DNA of 64,000 nt from the NCBI RefSeq assembly GCF_002154725.1, contig NZ_MTAW01000066.1, positions 40,056-104,055 on the forward strand, written 5' to 3'. Under the pieces are notes generated by a model, which ran no database searches, had not been told where the DNA came from, and saw only the letters and a list, made by a program, of their open reading frames with translations. The position numbers were made by a program, and so were the translations under genes. Source of the DNA: Nostoc sp. 106C. GTDB lineage: Bacteria; Cyanobacteriota; Cyanobacteriia; Cyanobacteriales; Nostocaceae. How positions within the stretch are numbered: the first letter of the stretch is position 1; each line of letters starts with the position of its first letter. This document shows positions 19,698 to 28,573 of this stretch, in pieces.

Positions 19698-19716
19698 GTC
19701 AACTAATTATTTAGTG

Positions 19717-19730
19717 TGCGTAATATTATT
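19717..19730 (-). promoter_or_regulatory. Candidate MarR operator upstream of marR
   Basis: TGCGTAATATTATT, containing the palindrome TAATATTA, lies 20-33 bases upstream of the marR start. It is the near-identical partner of the motif at 19043-19056. Confidence 0.5.
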
Positions 19731-19775
19731 CTAGCTACACAATGCTTTCTTGGCAACAGTTGATTGCCATCTCTC

Positions 19776-21446
19776 TTAGGGAAGGACTTGAATCAGCTGG
19801 TACTCTTGTAGTGTAGCAATAACGCGGTAAGACGTGGATAATTGCTGGTTCTGTGGTGCAGATATCCAAGTATAGCTCAAAGCTGGTAATTGGGAAATTG
19901 CATTTACCCTTGGACCAGGAATCGGAGTGTAGAAATTCAGCAGTACAGAGTTTTTATCTTCTACTTGGGCAAAAGAGACAGGATAAGTTTGTAGAATAGA
20001 TGCGATCGCTGGTTGTTGGAAAAAAGCTTTAAAAGCTGGGTTGTAGTCGCTTAACAAGCCTAAGCTACCAGCCATAGCTAAAGTTAGCCAACAGGGAAGT
20101 AACCAACAAGCTATCCAATAATTATCTGTCAAGAACTTTTTGCCGAAGTGATAACGACCGAGCCACACTAAAGGTAAAATTAGCCAACCTAATCCTAAAA
20201 TCAAGCCTAAGGTTGCCTGCTGGTCAATATCAAAGTCACCCGAAATTAATGCAAATGTACTTACTAGCAAAAGTACAATCCCCAGTACACCAAAGGCGTA
20301 ACTGAGGTTCCGCGGAAGATTTTCCTTAGTCTGTCTAATAAATGAGAGTAATATATTTCCTTTATTCTTTAGGTGGGAAGTTGTTGGGTGTGTAATTCCT
20401 CTTTGATAAATTTTGCCCAACCAGTCTAAACCTAAAGCAGCCAGCAAAGCTATGAATGGATAAAGACCAAGAGCATAGTGAGAAAGACGTGTAGAAAAAA
20501 TACTCAGTTCAGTCAACCAAACTAAGGGAACGCCTACTAAAATCAACTGGTAGCGAGAAATAGGGCGATGCAGCACCACAGCTAATCCTATAAGACTGAA
20601 AAAAAACCAAGGAAAGGATTTTAAAGGAATATTCCAGAAATAGAATAGTGCTCCATTATGGTTGCGGTCTTCAGAACCTAGCTCCACCACAAATCCTAAC
20701 AAGCGATTCAAGCTTTCATAACCATAGCGTGACCAGCTTAACCACAGCCAAGCTAATGTAGGAATCAAACCAACTGCTAATCCTAAATACAACATTGGGT
20801 TAGCAAGATGATGATGACGGCGATGCTCCCCAATTAAATAAGGTAATAAAGCTATCATTGGCAAAAAAATCATAAAGCTTCTCATTAAGAAGCCCAAACC
20901 AAAACTTAACCCGGCAATAAAAAGCCAATAATAGCTATATTGAGGATGTACTTCAGCTTTTAAGAAAGATAAAATAGCTAAAAGTACCAAGAGAATCATG
21001 GGAATATCTGGTGCGGCTAATCGACATGATTGTAGCCAGAGAAATTCCACACTCAAAATAGTGGCTGCTAGCCATGCTACTTTTTTACCTAAGAGAATTT
21101 TGCCGATTTCATATATAGTAAAAAGGCAAAATATTCCGGCGAGCGCACTCGGAATTCGCGCACTAAATTCACTGACACCAAATAACTGATAAGAACTAGC
21201 AATTAACCAATAGGGACCGGGTGTTTTATGATGGGCGTTGCCCCAAGGAGCTATCCAATCACCAGATTCAAACATCTGGCGTGCTCGCCCAGCATAATAG
21301 CCTTCATCATGCGCCATTAGGCTATCTTGCCCAGAATTGCATAGTAGTAAAGGAAGTAGCCAAATTAACAAACTGATATGAGGCAATCTCGCAAAAAGGG
21401 AGATTTGCCGCCATACACTCGGAAATACTCGGGTTTTGTACAACAT
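19776..21446 (-). CDS. GT39/ArnT-like membrane glycosyltransferase
   Basis: A 556-residue protein with about ten to twelve hydrophobic segments. The first periplasmic loop has HDEGYYAGRARQM, the acidic DE motif of GT-C enzymes such as ArnT and protein mannosyltransferases, followed by HHKTPGPYWLIA. These enzymes move a sugar from a polyprenyl carrier to lipid or protein on the outer side of the membrane. It lies upstream of marR on the same strand but is 78 bases past it, so it is probably a separate unit. The donor and acceptor are unknown. Confidence 0.85.
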   Translation of the reverse strand: MLYKTRVFPSVWRQISLFARLPHISLLIWLLPLLLCNSGQDSLMAHDEGYYAGRARQMFESGDWIAPWGNAHHKTPGPYWLIASSYQLFGVSEFSARIPSALAGIFCLFTIYEIGKILLGKKVAWLAATILSVEFLWLQSCRLAAPDIPMILLVLLAILSFLKAEVHPQYSYYWLFIAGLSFGLGFLMRSFMIFLPMIALLPYLIGEHRRHHHLANPMLYLGLAVGLIPTLAWLWLSWSRYGYESLNRLLGFVVELGSEDRNHNGALFYFWNIPLKSFPWFFFSLIGLAVVLHRPISRYQLILVGVPLVWLTELSIFSTRLSHYALGLYPFIALLAALGLDWLGKIYQRGITHPTTSHLKNKGNILLSFIRQTKENLPRNLSYAFGVLGIVLLLVSTFALISGDFDIDQQATLGLILGLGWLILPLVWLGRYHFGKKFLTDNYWIACWLLPCWLTLAMAGSLGLLSDYNPAFKAFFQQPAIASILQTYPVSFAQVEDKNSVLLNFYTPIPGPRVNAISQLPALSYTWISAPQNQQLSTSYRVIATLQEYQLIQVLP

Positions 21447-21599
21447 TAATTAGTACGAATTGAATGTTGCGAGGTAAATTTCATGTATTTGTAATCCCGC
21501 TTCTAAAATATGTAAGGCAGCATACAAATTACTCGATTAAAATCCTAACTGAAATTAACTCAGTTAGGAAAAAAATCCTCCCAAATAGACATTTAAGCT

Positions 21600-22253
21600 A
21601 TGATACTTCGACCAAATCAACGCCTAAAGTTAGATGACACAAATGACAAAATGTTTTATGCATTCCCGCGCTTTGTAACCCATGTTGATGAAGCGTTTAT
21701 TAAGCAGCTAACAGATGTATATCGCGATCGCCTCAAACCTAACACACGCATCTTAGATATGATGAGCAGTTGGGTATCTCATCTGCCTGAAGAAATGCAC
21801 TTTGCTCATGTTGAGGGACACGGACTCAATGCTGAAGAATTAGCGCGTAATCCCCGATTAAATCATTACTTTGTACAAGATATTAATGATAGCCCGCAGT
21901 TACCTTTACAAGATCAAGATTTTGATGCCGTTCTCAACTGCGTCTCAATACAGTATGTGCAATATCCAGAGGCAGTCTTTTCCGAAATACATCGCATTCT
22001 TAAACCTGGTGGTATAGCTATTATCAGCTTTTCTAATCGCATGTTTTTTCAAAAAGCGATTCAAGCATGGCGGGATGCATCAGAAGAAACCAGAGTGGAG
22101 TTAGTCAAAAACTATTTTGCCTCAGTCCCAGGGTTTTCTACTCCAGAAGTTATTGTCAGTAAGTCAAACATCCCAGCTGTGCTTCAATGGTTGGGCGCAC
22201 CTGGAGGAGATCCGTTCTATGCAGTTATAGCTCATCGGACTGAAGCACAATAG
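21600..22253 (+). CDS. Class I SAM-dependent methyltransferase-like protein
   Basis: A 217-residue protein with the methyltransferase type 11 layout. DFDAVLNCVSIQYVQYPEAV corresponds to motif II and the region after it, and EIHRILKPGGIAIISFSNRM to motif III. The usual glycine-rich SAM loop is replaced by RILDMMSSWVSHLP, which is odd and may weaken cofactor binding; this form appears to be a distinct subgroup. It stands alone between divergent and downstream genes. Substrate unknown. Confidence 0.75.
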   Translation: MILRPNQRLKLDDTNDKMFYAFPRFVTHVDEAFIKQLTDVYRDRLKPNTRILDMMSSWVSHLPEEMHFAHVEGHGLNAEELARNPRLNHYFVQDINDSPQLPLQDQDFDAVLNCVSIQYVQYPEAVFSEIHRILKPGGIAIISFSNRMFFQKAIQAWRDASEETRVELVKNYFASVPGFSTPEVIVSKSNIPAVLQWLGAPGGDPFYAVIAHRTEAQ

Positions 22254-22409
22254 TCTGTTAGCTGTTCACTGATTACTAATCAGCTATCGACTGACAACAT
22301 CTGTAATTCTGGATACCGAGCAATAGTTATCAAAAAGTAAATTTTGTGGCGAAAGAAGACACAAGCGCTGATAATTGCCTCAAAGCTCAAGCATAAGGAG
22401 ACACTAAAC

Positions 22410-22919
22410 ATGACTTTCCCTCGTGGGCGTAGGATTTTAGCTGCTGTGTTAATTTCAGTATTACTACTGACTACAGCATGTACACCAAAAACACCCGGCC
22501 GTTTTGACCAGGCACAGCAACAAAGCAGTCGCCAAAAAAGTGGTCAAGCAGTTGCTAAAGATGCAACTCAAGGTAGCAAATTGAACAAATTCTTTCCTGC
22601 TGGGGGAGATGGCTACCAGCGCGTCTATACTCAAGAGAAAAAAGGTTTTTCGGAAGCAAACTTGAAAAAAGGTGGCAAAGTTGTAGCACAATTAGCTATT
22701 TCGGACACTACCAGTACACCTAGTGCTGCGGCCAAATTCTCTAAAAGTACCAAAAAAGTTGGCGGTTACCCCGCAGTCACACTTGGCAACACTCAAACTT
22801 CGATTTTGGTAGGTAAATACCAAGTAAAAGCGATTTCCAAAGATCCAACATTTACCGCAACAGACAGGGAAGCTTGGATAGAGAAATTCAATCTTGATGG
22901 TCTGGCTAAACTCAAATAA
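22410..22919 (+). CDS. Small lipoprotein of unknown function
   Basis: AAGGAG at 22395-22400 supports ATG 22410 over the upstream GTG. The 169-residue product starts MTFPRGRRILAAVLISVLLL with a lipobox LTTAC (Cys24), so it is exported and lipidated. The mature part begins with a Gln/Ser-rich linker and ends in a roughly 95-residue region with KGFSEANLKKGGKVVAQLAI and VGGYPAVTLGNTQ. No catalytic motif is seen. The gene after it begins 48 bases downstream on the same strand and may share its transcript. Confidence 0.75.
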   Translation: MTFPRGRRILAAVLISVLLLTTACTPKTPGRFDQAQQQSSRQKSGQAVAKDATQGSKLNKFFPAGGDGYQRVYTQEKKGFSEANLKKGGKVVAQLAISDTTSTPSAAAKFSKSTKKVGGYPAVTLGNTQTSILVGKYQVKAISKDPTFTATDREAWIEKFNLDGLAKLK

Positions 22920-22967
22920 GCTGCACTACACAGATAAAAATTACAACATCTAAAATAGGAGATTGTT

Positions 22968-23855
22968 TTGAGCAAATCGATTTTTGAGTTGGTGGATCAA
23001 CTCCCAACTAGTGGTTTGACAGTGTCTATGTTGAATGCGCTGGATTTTGTGGCTCCAGGTCAGTGGCAAAATACTGTGGGTTTTGTCAACACTATTAAAA
23101 CTGTGACTGGCGAAACTGACGAAGACCTAATTCAACAAATTGGCGAACGAGCAATTTATCTTTTCAACGATAAATCTCAAGGCTACCAAACAGCTTTATG
23201 GCTCTATCAAACCGTTGATGGTACAGATAAAGCCCTTGGTGCAGCAGCTTTAGCTAATAAGGTGGGAGAAAAAGTTCCCTTGTTAGGTTTTTTAAATGCT
23301 GTCACTCCTAAACCTGACAAAGCCCAAACCATTGACTTGACTTTAAAATTAGTGGCTGAGTTGGTAGCCTTCTGCCAAATCAACGGCATTCCAGGAGACA
23401 GCATTGGAGATTTTGTCGCCTCTTTGGCTGAGTATAGTGGTGAGTCTTTGATTCGGATGGTGGCTTTGGTTTGCGTTGATGGTTTAATTCCCTTGGGGCC
23501 TGATTTCATCAGCAAAGCTATATCTGGGATAAGCCAAACCAATCCCCAGGAGTTAGAACAAAACTCGACTTTTCAAAGCATCAAAGATGTCATCCCCGGC
23601 AATAATGCTGGCAGCAAACTGAACTTTATTGGTGAAAGCTTTGATTCTGTGAAAGGTTGGATGAGCGGTCTTGTTATCTCTAATAATTTAACCCCACAAA
23701 AAGTTGTCGGTCATTTGCAAAATTTTGTCGAATTTTCTGATAGCAAATTAGACTACCTAGCGGCATTTTTGGACGTGGCGACCAATTACTATGAACACAC
23801 TGGTACGCAAACTCTAGCACGTCGCTTAATTGAACGAGCTGTAGCTGAAATTTAA
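22968..23855 (+). CDS. Conserved-looking hypothetical protein
   Basis: TTG start with AGGAG at 22957-22961. The 295 residues have no signal peptide or clear motif. The sequence is rich in hydrophobic helices of soluble type (SIFELVDQLPTSGLTVSMLN, ATNYYEHTGTQTLARRLIE) and looks all-alpha. I do not recognise the family. Codon use and composition match the neighbours. It may be co-transcribed with the lipoprotein gene upstream. Confidence 0.65.
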   Translation: MSKSIFELVDQLPTSGLTVSMLNALDFVAPGQWQNTVGFVNTIKTVTGETDEDLIQQIGERAIYLFNDKSQGYQTALWLYQTVDGTDKALGAAALANKVGEKVPLLGFLNAVTPKPDKAQTIDLTLKLVAELVAFCQINGIPGDSIGDFVASLAEYSGESLIRMVALVCVDGLIPLGPDFISKAISGISQTNPQELEQNSTFQSIKDVIPGNNAGSKLNFIGESFDSVKGWMSGLVISNNLTPQKVVGHLQNFVEFSDSKLDYLAAFLDVATNYYEHTGTQTLARRLIERAVAEI

Positions 23856-23974
23856 GCTTCTCAGTATCTAAGAACGAGTAATGGGTAATAGTTGCAATTA
23901 TCCATTACCAAAACCGCTATAGATGGTTAGATAAATGATGAGTAAATCTTGCAAATTGCTATACATTAAATTAA

Positions 23975-24568
23975 ATGCAGAATAGGCTTTTTGTGTCTTG
24001 GTTCAAAACAGTATGCCCTGCTTTCATTGCCTTATCCTGCATAATGTTTGCACCCAAGGCGATCGCTGATACTTTTGACAAAGACGTATCTGATTTTGTC
24101 TCTGGAGGCGGTACTGCGCTTTATTTAGGTGCTGGTGTTGCACTACCGCTTTTGCTAGATGGTAAACAAGGTGGACAACATTCTCTAAGAGCACTAGATT
24201 CCCTCGGTACAAGTACTCTGCTTTGTATTGCTTTAAAAGAAGTAACCGATGTTAAGCGCCCCGATTCAGACTCCCGTGATAGTTTCCCTAGTTGTCATGC
24301 GACAGCAGCATTTGCGATCGCAACTGTACAAAGTCAATACCATCCCGGTTCTGCTATCCTCTGGTACTCTGGCGCGTCTCTTATCGCCTATTCACGGGTA
24401 AACCTCAATCGTCATCGGATTACGGAAGTGCTGGCTGGGGCTGCACTAGGGTATCTGACAGCGAAATTGGAGTTGAGCCAAAAGCATGGGCTGATATTAT
24501 TTCCGATCATTAGCAGTGATGATGCGGGCGGATCGCTTGTCGGACTACAGGTAATCGGATCTTTTTGA
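23975..24568 (+). CDS. PAP2-family membrane phosphatase
   Basis: A 197-residue lipid-phosphatase type protein with an N-terminal signal/anchor (residues about 10-31). The three PAP2 signatures are present in altered form: KEVTDVKRP, FPSCHATAAFA and SRVNLNRHRITEV. In the last one the residue after the catalytic His is Glu instead of the usual Asp (H-x3-E). It could act on phosphatidate or undecaprenyl pyrophosphate. It faces the next gene tail to tail with 19 bases between. Confidence 0.85.
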   Translation: MQNRLFVSWFKTVCPAFIALSCIMFAPKAIADTFDKDVSDFVSGGGTALYLGAGVALPLLLDGKQGGQHSLRALDSLGTSTLLCIALKEVTDVKRPDSDSRDSFPSCHATAAFAIATVQSQYHPGSAILWYSGASLIAYSRVNLNRHRITEVLAGAALGYLTAKLELSQKHGLILFPIISSDDAGGSLVGLQVIGSF

Positions 24569-24587
24569 GGAAATATCAACAACAAAT

Positions 24588-25325
24588 TTACTTGGGCAAA
24601 CGCAGATCGGCCGCGATCGCATAGAAATATGGTTGGAATATAGCCCAATCTTCTAACTTATCAAATTTGCCTGTTTCTGAAGCTGGATCAAAGGCACTAC
24701 TAATAACGTAAAGTGCAGTACCATCGAAGGTAACATGAGCAATGTGTTGCTCCTGTACTCCACCTTGCTGCTTAAGCCCAGCAAATCCATAGCGAATTCC
24801 GGGCAGTTTACTAATAGTTACTGCTTGTGGCGGATAGGGTGAGAAAATAACCTGGTTTTTATAAGTAACCTGACGGTCTTTGGCGATCGTAGTATAGTAG
24901 TCTGTTACCCAAGCCTTCAGTGCTGTCAATAGCTGGGTTTGATACTGAGGACTTTGGTAATCTGCTTTAGTCCCTGTTGAAATACCAGCGGCTTCTAGCT
25001 GCTTTTGGAAAGCCGGAGTTTTTTCCAATGGGTAAACCCCAATCTCAACCGTACCTAAAAGCTTTCCTTTGCTAGAGACACATAAAAGCGGTGCATTACC
25101 TTTACAAGGTGCAACTTGCCAATTAGTGGGTGCTGAGGTATTACCCAAGAGATTCTGCCAAATGTTTCCCTCAGTAGAAGCAGGGTTAGGTGTTTTTAAT
25201 GTCTGTACCACCGGGGCTTTCTGCTCGGGATTATTTGCAGAAATTAGGTGGGAACCATATTTTACCCCCACTGGTATTAATGCTACTAAGGTAGCACCAA
25301 TTAATAGATGATAAAGGCGCAACAT
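24588..25325 (-). CDS. Exported hypothetical protein
   Basis: A 245-residue protein with an N-terminal hydrophobic segment (LLIGATLVALIPVGV, residues 7-21) that acts as signal or anchor. The mature part has a Cys pair (APCKGNAPLLCVSS) and the stretch LGTVEIGVYPLEKTPAF. No known domain is recognised. It stands between convergent PAP2 and the S21 gene region, with its own promoter presumably in 25326-25400. Confidence 0.6.
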   Translation of the reverse strand: MLRLYHLLIGATLVALIPVGVKYGSHLISANNPEQKAPVVQTLKTPNPASTEGNIWQNLLGNTSAPTNWQVAPCKGNAPLLCVSSKGKLLGTVEIGVYPLEKTPAFQKQLEAAGISTGTKADYQSPQYQTQLLTALKAWVTDYYTTIAKDRQVTYKNQVIFSPYPPQAVTISKLPGIRYGFAGLKQQGGVQEQHIAHVTFDGTALYVISSAFDPASETGKFDKLEDWAIFQPYFYAIAADLRLPK

Positions 25326-25446
25326 TTTTTCTGAAAATCTAGAGTCAGAGATGGCGGGATGAAAGTATACAAAGAAGATATATCTAAATAGCTAGAAGTT
25401 CCGCAAAAGTTACTTTTATAACCAGTTGCATTGATCGTATAAATTT

Positions 25447-25480
25447 GTAGTAGTACTGTCTTTGCTTTTAGTACTACTAC
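25447..25480. terminator. Hairpin downstream of rpsU
   Basis: GTAGTAGTACT (25447-25457) pairs with AGTACTACTAC (25470-25480) about 115 bases past the rpsU stop on the minus strand. It could end the rbp-rpsU transcript, although no long T-run follows. Confidence 0.45.
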
Positions 25481-25594
25481 AACAATTGTTATGTATTTAT
25501 GTCTGCCTACTTATTTAGGCTTTCCAAAGGTCAAGCCACTAAGTATGATAATTAAACATGGCAAGCAAGCCGAAGAGCAAATTTCTAGGAAATT

Positions 25595-25789
25595 TTATCT
25601 GTAGCGAGAACGTTGTCTACGACTTTGCTTATGCCTAGCGACTGCCTTGCGCTTCTCTTTTTCTAAAGGCGTTTCAAAGTGACGCTTTTTGCGCATATCT
25701 TGAAAAATCCCTGCTTTGGAAACTTCTCGCTTAAATCTTCGTAAAGCCGATTCAATGCCTTCATTCTCTCCTAGTACTACTTGTGTCAT
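25595..25789 (-). CDS. rpsU: 30S ribosomal protein S21
   Basis: ATG 25789 is chosen because AGGAGG lies seven bases upstream; the ATG at 25795 is only one base from it. The 64-residue basic protein [20 protein letters not shown] with a [12 protein letters not shown] tail is S21, which binds near the 3' end of 16S rRNA and helps mRNA recognition. It follows an RRM RNA-binding gene on the same strand, the pairing known from Anabaena rbpA-rpsU, with a hairpin in the 110-base spacer. Confidence 0.93.
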   Translation of the reverse strand: MTQVVLGENEGIESALRRFKREVSKAGIFQDMRKKRHFETPLEKEKRKAVARHKQSRRQRSRYR

Positions 25790-25833
25790 TCTCATTCCTC
25801 CTGAATATGGATGAATAGACAAAATAAAATATT

Positions 25834-25867
25834 CCAGCAGAAATGAGCCTTTGGCTTTATCTGCTGG
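25834..25867. promoter_or_regulatory. Hairpin between rbp and rpsU
   Basis: CCAGCAGA (25834-25841) pairs with TCTGCTGG (25860-25867), and the loop holds a smaller AGCC/GGCT stem. It sits in the spacer of the rbp-rpsU pair. It may partially terminate or process the transcript so that the two products are made in different amounts. Confidence 0.55.
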
Positions 25868-25899
25868 AGACTCTATATTTTAAATTTTTAGCTTCAGGC

Positions 25900-26205
25900 T
25901 TAGTAGCGGCGATTGTTGCGGTTATTATTGCCCCAGTTACCACGGGGGGAAGAACTTCTTTCTTCACGAGGCTTGGCTTTGTTAACTTTTAAATCACGTC
26001 CCATCCACTCAGCACCATCAAGTGCATCAATTGCAGCAGTTTCTTGTGCATCTGTTTCCATTTCTACAAATGCAAAACCACGTGGCCGACCTGTCTCCCG
26101 GTCAGTAGGTAGTTGAACGCGATTAACCGTTCCATATTCTGCAAAAGCCCTCTTCAGGTCTTCCTCAGTAACCTGATAAGACAAGTTCCCAACGTAAATC
26201 GACAT
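25900..26205 (-). CDS. rbpA: RRM-type RNA-binding protein (cyanobacterial Rbp)
   Basis: A 101-residue protein with one RRM: RNP2 is IYVGNL (residues 3-8) and RNP1 is RGFAFVEM (42-49). The C-terminal tail is glycine/asparagine/arginine-rich (GNWGNNNRNNRRY), as in cold-inducible cyanobacterial Rbp proteins. These bind U-rich RNA and help cells at low temperature. It precedes rpsU on the minus strand. Its Shine-Dalgarno sequence GGAG lies inside a ten-base-pair hairpin just before the start, which suggests translational control. Confidence 0.92.
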   Translation of the reverse strand: MSIYVGNLSYQVTEEDLKRAFAEYGTVNRVQLPTDRETGRPRGFAFVEMETDAQETAAIDALDGAEWMGRDLKVNKAKPREERSSSPRGNWGNNNRNNRRY

Positions 26206-26211
26206 GTTCTG

Positions 26212-26251
26212 TCTCCGAATTCAGAAATTTGTAGAGACTTAAATTCGGAGA
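26212..26251 (-). promoter_or_regulatory. Hairpin enclosing the rbpA ribosome binding site
   Basis: In mRNA sense the arm TCTCCGAATT (26251-26242) pairs perfectly with AATTCGGAGA (26221-26212) around a 20-base loop. The 3' arm contains the GGAG ribosome site, seven bases before the ATG. When folded the site would be hidden. Confidence 0.65.
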
Positions 26252-26609
26252 GACGCTTTTGAGAAATCAAAACGAATAACTCAACCGAAAATAATCTTTA
26301 TATCCACTAGTATAGCACAGCATTTGAAAATTAACTCCTACGGAGTTGGATTTCAAAGGTATAAATTATCTGCCAAGCAACGAAAGCTGCTATATTTCGG
26401 TTATATTCTTGAGCGTATCCAATTATTGCACGATTGTTGCATTTTTCAACATAAAATTTTTGGCAGATAGTCATTATTAGCGAACAAATCTTTTTGTCTA
26501 CTAATAATTTTGAATTGTAAACGACCTCTTAAGGGTTTTTGTGTAAGGAGTTATGATTGTCAGGTAGGGTTTATTTAGGTGTATATACTACTATTAAAGT
26601 ATAAGCAGG
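26252..26609. other. Promoter region and non-coding gap upstream of rbpA
   Basis: AT-rich sequence holding the presumed rbpA promoter. A small perfect hairpin, AACTCC-TAC-GGAGTT, occurs at 26333-26347. No gene was found up to the transposase remnant. Confidence 0.45.
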
Positions 26610-26771
26610 AACTTTTTAAAGCCAGAAGAAGTTCAAGAGCTACAGCAAGCTCTCTTTGAGAGTGAACTACCGCAGATCAGAGAAAGAATTCTAATTATTT
26701 TGCTCCAAAATGATGGCAGGACACAACAAGAAATTGCTAAATTTTTAGGTTGTTTACCTAGGCTATTTTGA
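26610..26771 (+). pseudogene. N-terminal remnant of an IS630-type transposase
   Basis: The frame reads FLKPEEVQELQQALFESELP, then RERILIILLQNDGRTQQEIAKFLG and stops at TGA 26769. This looks like the helix-turn-helix N-terminus of IS630-family transposases. There is no start codon, no DDE domain and no inverted repeats nearby, so it is a decayed fragment. The following lprI-like gene starts 26 bases later. Confidence 0.5.
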
Positions 26772-26796
26772 TGCATCTACGTAACTTATAAATATT

Positions 26797-27225
26797 ATGA
26801 ATCGTTTTTTCCCACATTGTTTCAGTATTATTATCCTCAGCAGTTTGTCTATTAATGCTATCACAATGGCAAGCACAACACCGGAAATACCAGGGATACA
26901 TTTAGCTCAAAAGCTCAACTGTAATAATGCTCAAAATCAAGCCGAAATTAATCAGTGCGCTCAGTTATCCTATCAGAATGCTGATAAAAAGTTGAATCAA
27001 GTTTATAAACAACTCCTGCCAACTTTACCTGCTTATAGAAAACCGAAATTAATTACTGCTCAGCAAGCATGGATTAAGTTTCGCGATACTAATTGTGAAT
27101 TTGAAAGAAGTGAAAATGAAGGGGGAAGTATAGCTCCTCTGACTTATTTTAGTTGTCTAGCAAGGACTACACAACAGCGTACCCAGCAATTACAGGAATA
27201 CCTCAATTACACTCATGAATTATGA
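26797..27225 (+). CDS. LprI/DUF1311-family exported protein
   Basis: A 142-residue protein with a signal peptide (residues 1-24, HCFSIIILSSLSINAITMAS). The mature part shows the DUF1311 pattern: LNCNNAQNQAEINQC, then DKKLNQVYKQLLPTL, QQAWIKFRDTNCEFE and YFSCLARTTQQRTQQL, with four conserved cysteines. Homologues include the lysozyme inhibitor LprI of mycobacteria. In cyanobacteria the role is not known. It is a single gene. Confidence 0.8.
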   Translation: MNRFFPHCFSIIILSSLSINAITMASTTPEIPGIHLAQKLNCNNAQNQAEINQCAQLSYQNADKKLNQVYKQLLPTLPAYRKPKLITAQQAWIKFRDTNCEFERSENEGGSIAPLTYFSCLARTTQQRTQQLQEYLNYTHEL

Positions 27226-27382
27226 TTGCTACTCGTTAGTGTTGTATTCAAAATAGTGTAAATAAATGTAAAGAAAATCGAAAACAAACTTAACCGAAAT
27301 TAGGCAATTAGCATCCGGTAAGTCACTCACTGCGGTAGTCTAGATGAGAGTGAATTTATCGCCCGGTTTGACATATTGTTTT

Positions 27383-28354
27383 ATGACTTCAGCTGTTTCC
27401 AGTCCTGCACGCACAATTCGTATTGGTTCTCGTAAAAGCCAACTCGCCCTAGTTCAAACCTACTGGGTACAAGAGCAACTCCAAAAAAGCTTTCCTGACA
27501 TTGCTTTTGAAGTCCATACCATGTCTACCCAAGGCGACAAAATCCTAGATGTAGCATTAGCCAAGATTGGTGATAAAGGATTATTTACTAAAGAGTTAGA
27601 ACTTGGGATGCTCAATCAGGAGATTGACTTTGCGGTTCATTCCCTAAAGGATCTGCCAACTAACTTACCTCAAGGGTTAACACTGGCAGCAATTACAGAA
27701 CGGGAGAACCCAGCAGATGCCTTAGTACTGCATGAAAAGCATAAAGGTCAGCAAATTGATACCTTACCAGAGGGTGCGGTAATTGGTACATCTTCCCTGC
27801 GGCGATTGGCACAGTTACGCCATCAATTTCCCCACTTTAATTTTAAAGATGTTCGGGGAAACTTGAATACACGCATGGCTAAATTAGATGCGGGTGAGTA
27901 TGATGCTTTGATTTTGGCAGTAGCAGGGTTAGAGCGATTGGGAATGAGCGATCGCGTTCACCAAATTCTACCCAAAGAAATTTCTCTCCATGCCGTTGGT
28001 CAAGGTGCATTGGGTATAGAATGCCGTGCTGATGATACCGAATTGATATCTCTACTCAAAGCTATTGAGCATCCCCAAACACGCGATCGCTGTTTAGCTG
28101 AACGCGCTTTCTTGCGCGATCTCGAAGGTGGTTGTCAAGTACCTATTGGTGTTAACACTGAAATTAATGGTGATAATTTAACATTAACAGGCATAGTTGC
28201 TAGCGTGGATGGGCAAAAGCTGGTTAAGGATACTGTCTCGGGAGAAGCTAAAAATGCCGAACAGCTAGGCAATCAATTAGCAAATCTCTTGCGTCAACAG
28301 GGAGCGCAGGAAATTTTAGATGTCATCTTTACCGAAATCCAACGGGGTTCTTGA
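27383..28354 (+). CDS. hemC: Porphobilinogen deaminase (hydroxymethylbilane synthase)
   Basis: Joins four porphobilinogen units to hydroxymethylbilane on the way to heme, chlorophyll and bilins. The start at ATG 27383 ([20 protein letters not shown]) fits the family; an in-frame ATG at 27344 adds 13 unlikely residues. The 323-residue enzyme has [45 protein letters not shown] and [10 protein letters not shown] with the Cys that carries the dipyrromethane cofactor. Normal in every respect. Confidence 0.95.
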   Translation: MTSAVSSPARTIRIGSRKSQLALVQTYWVQEQLQKSFPDIAFEVHTMSTQGDKILDVALAKIGDKGLFTKELELGMLNQEIDFAVHSLKDLPTNLPQGLTLAAITERENPADALVLHEKHKGQQIDTLPEGAVIGTSSLRRLAQLRHQFPHFNFKDVRGNLNTRMAKLDAGEYDALILAVAGLERLGMSDRVHQILPKEISLHAVGQGALGIECRADDTELISLLKAIEHPQTRDRCLAERAFLRDLEGGCQVPIGVNTEINGDNLTLTGIVASVDGQKLVKDTVSGEAKNAEQLGNQLANLLRQQGAQEILDVIFTEIQRGS

Positions 28355-28436
28355 TTACGCAGGGGACAGGGAAGGAAGTGTGGGGAGTGTGGGGGAGAAA
28401 TGGGGCAAGGGAGACAAGGGGAAATAAGTAATCACT

Positions 28437-28492
28437 TATGCCCCATGCCCCATGCCCCATGACCAATGCCCCATGCTCTATGACCAATGCTC
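28437..28492. repeat. CCCCAT-type heptamer repeat cluster
   Basis: Repeated ATGCCCC and ATGACCA units lie between hemC and glgA, matching the CCCCART short tandem repeats of heterocystous cyanobacteria. The G-rich segment before it (28368-28430) has the complementary bias and could fold back on it. Confidence 0.8.
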
Positions 28493-28573
28493 ATCACTGT
28501 TTTAGTCACCAGATGTGATTAGATCAGAAATGAAGCTTAGAAAATCAGCAGAACCGGGGAAACAAAAATTACC

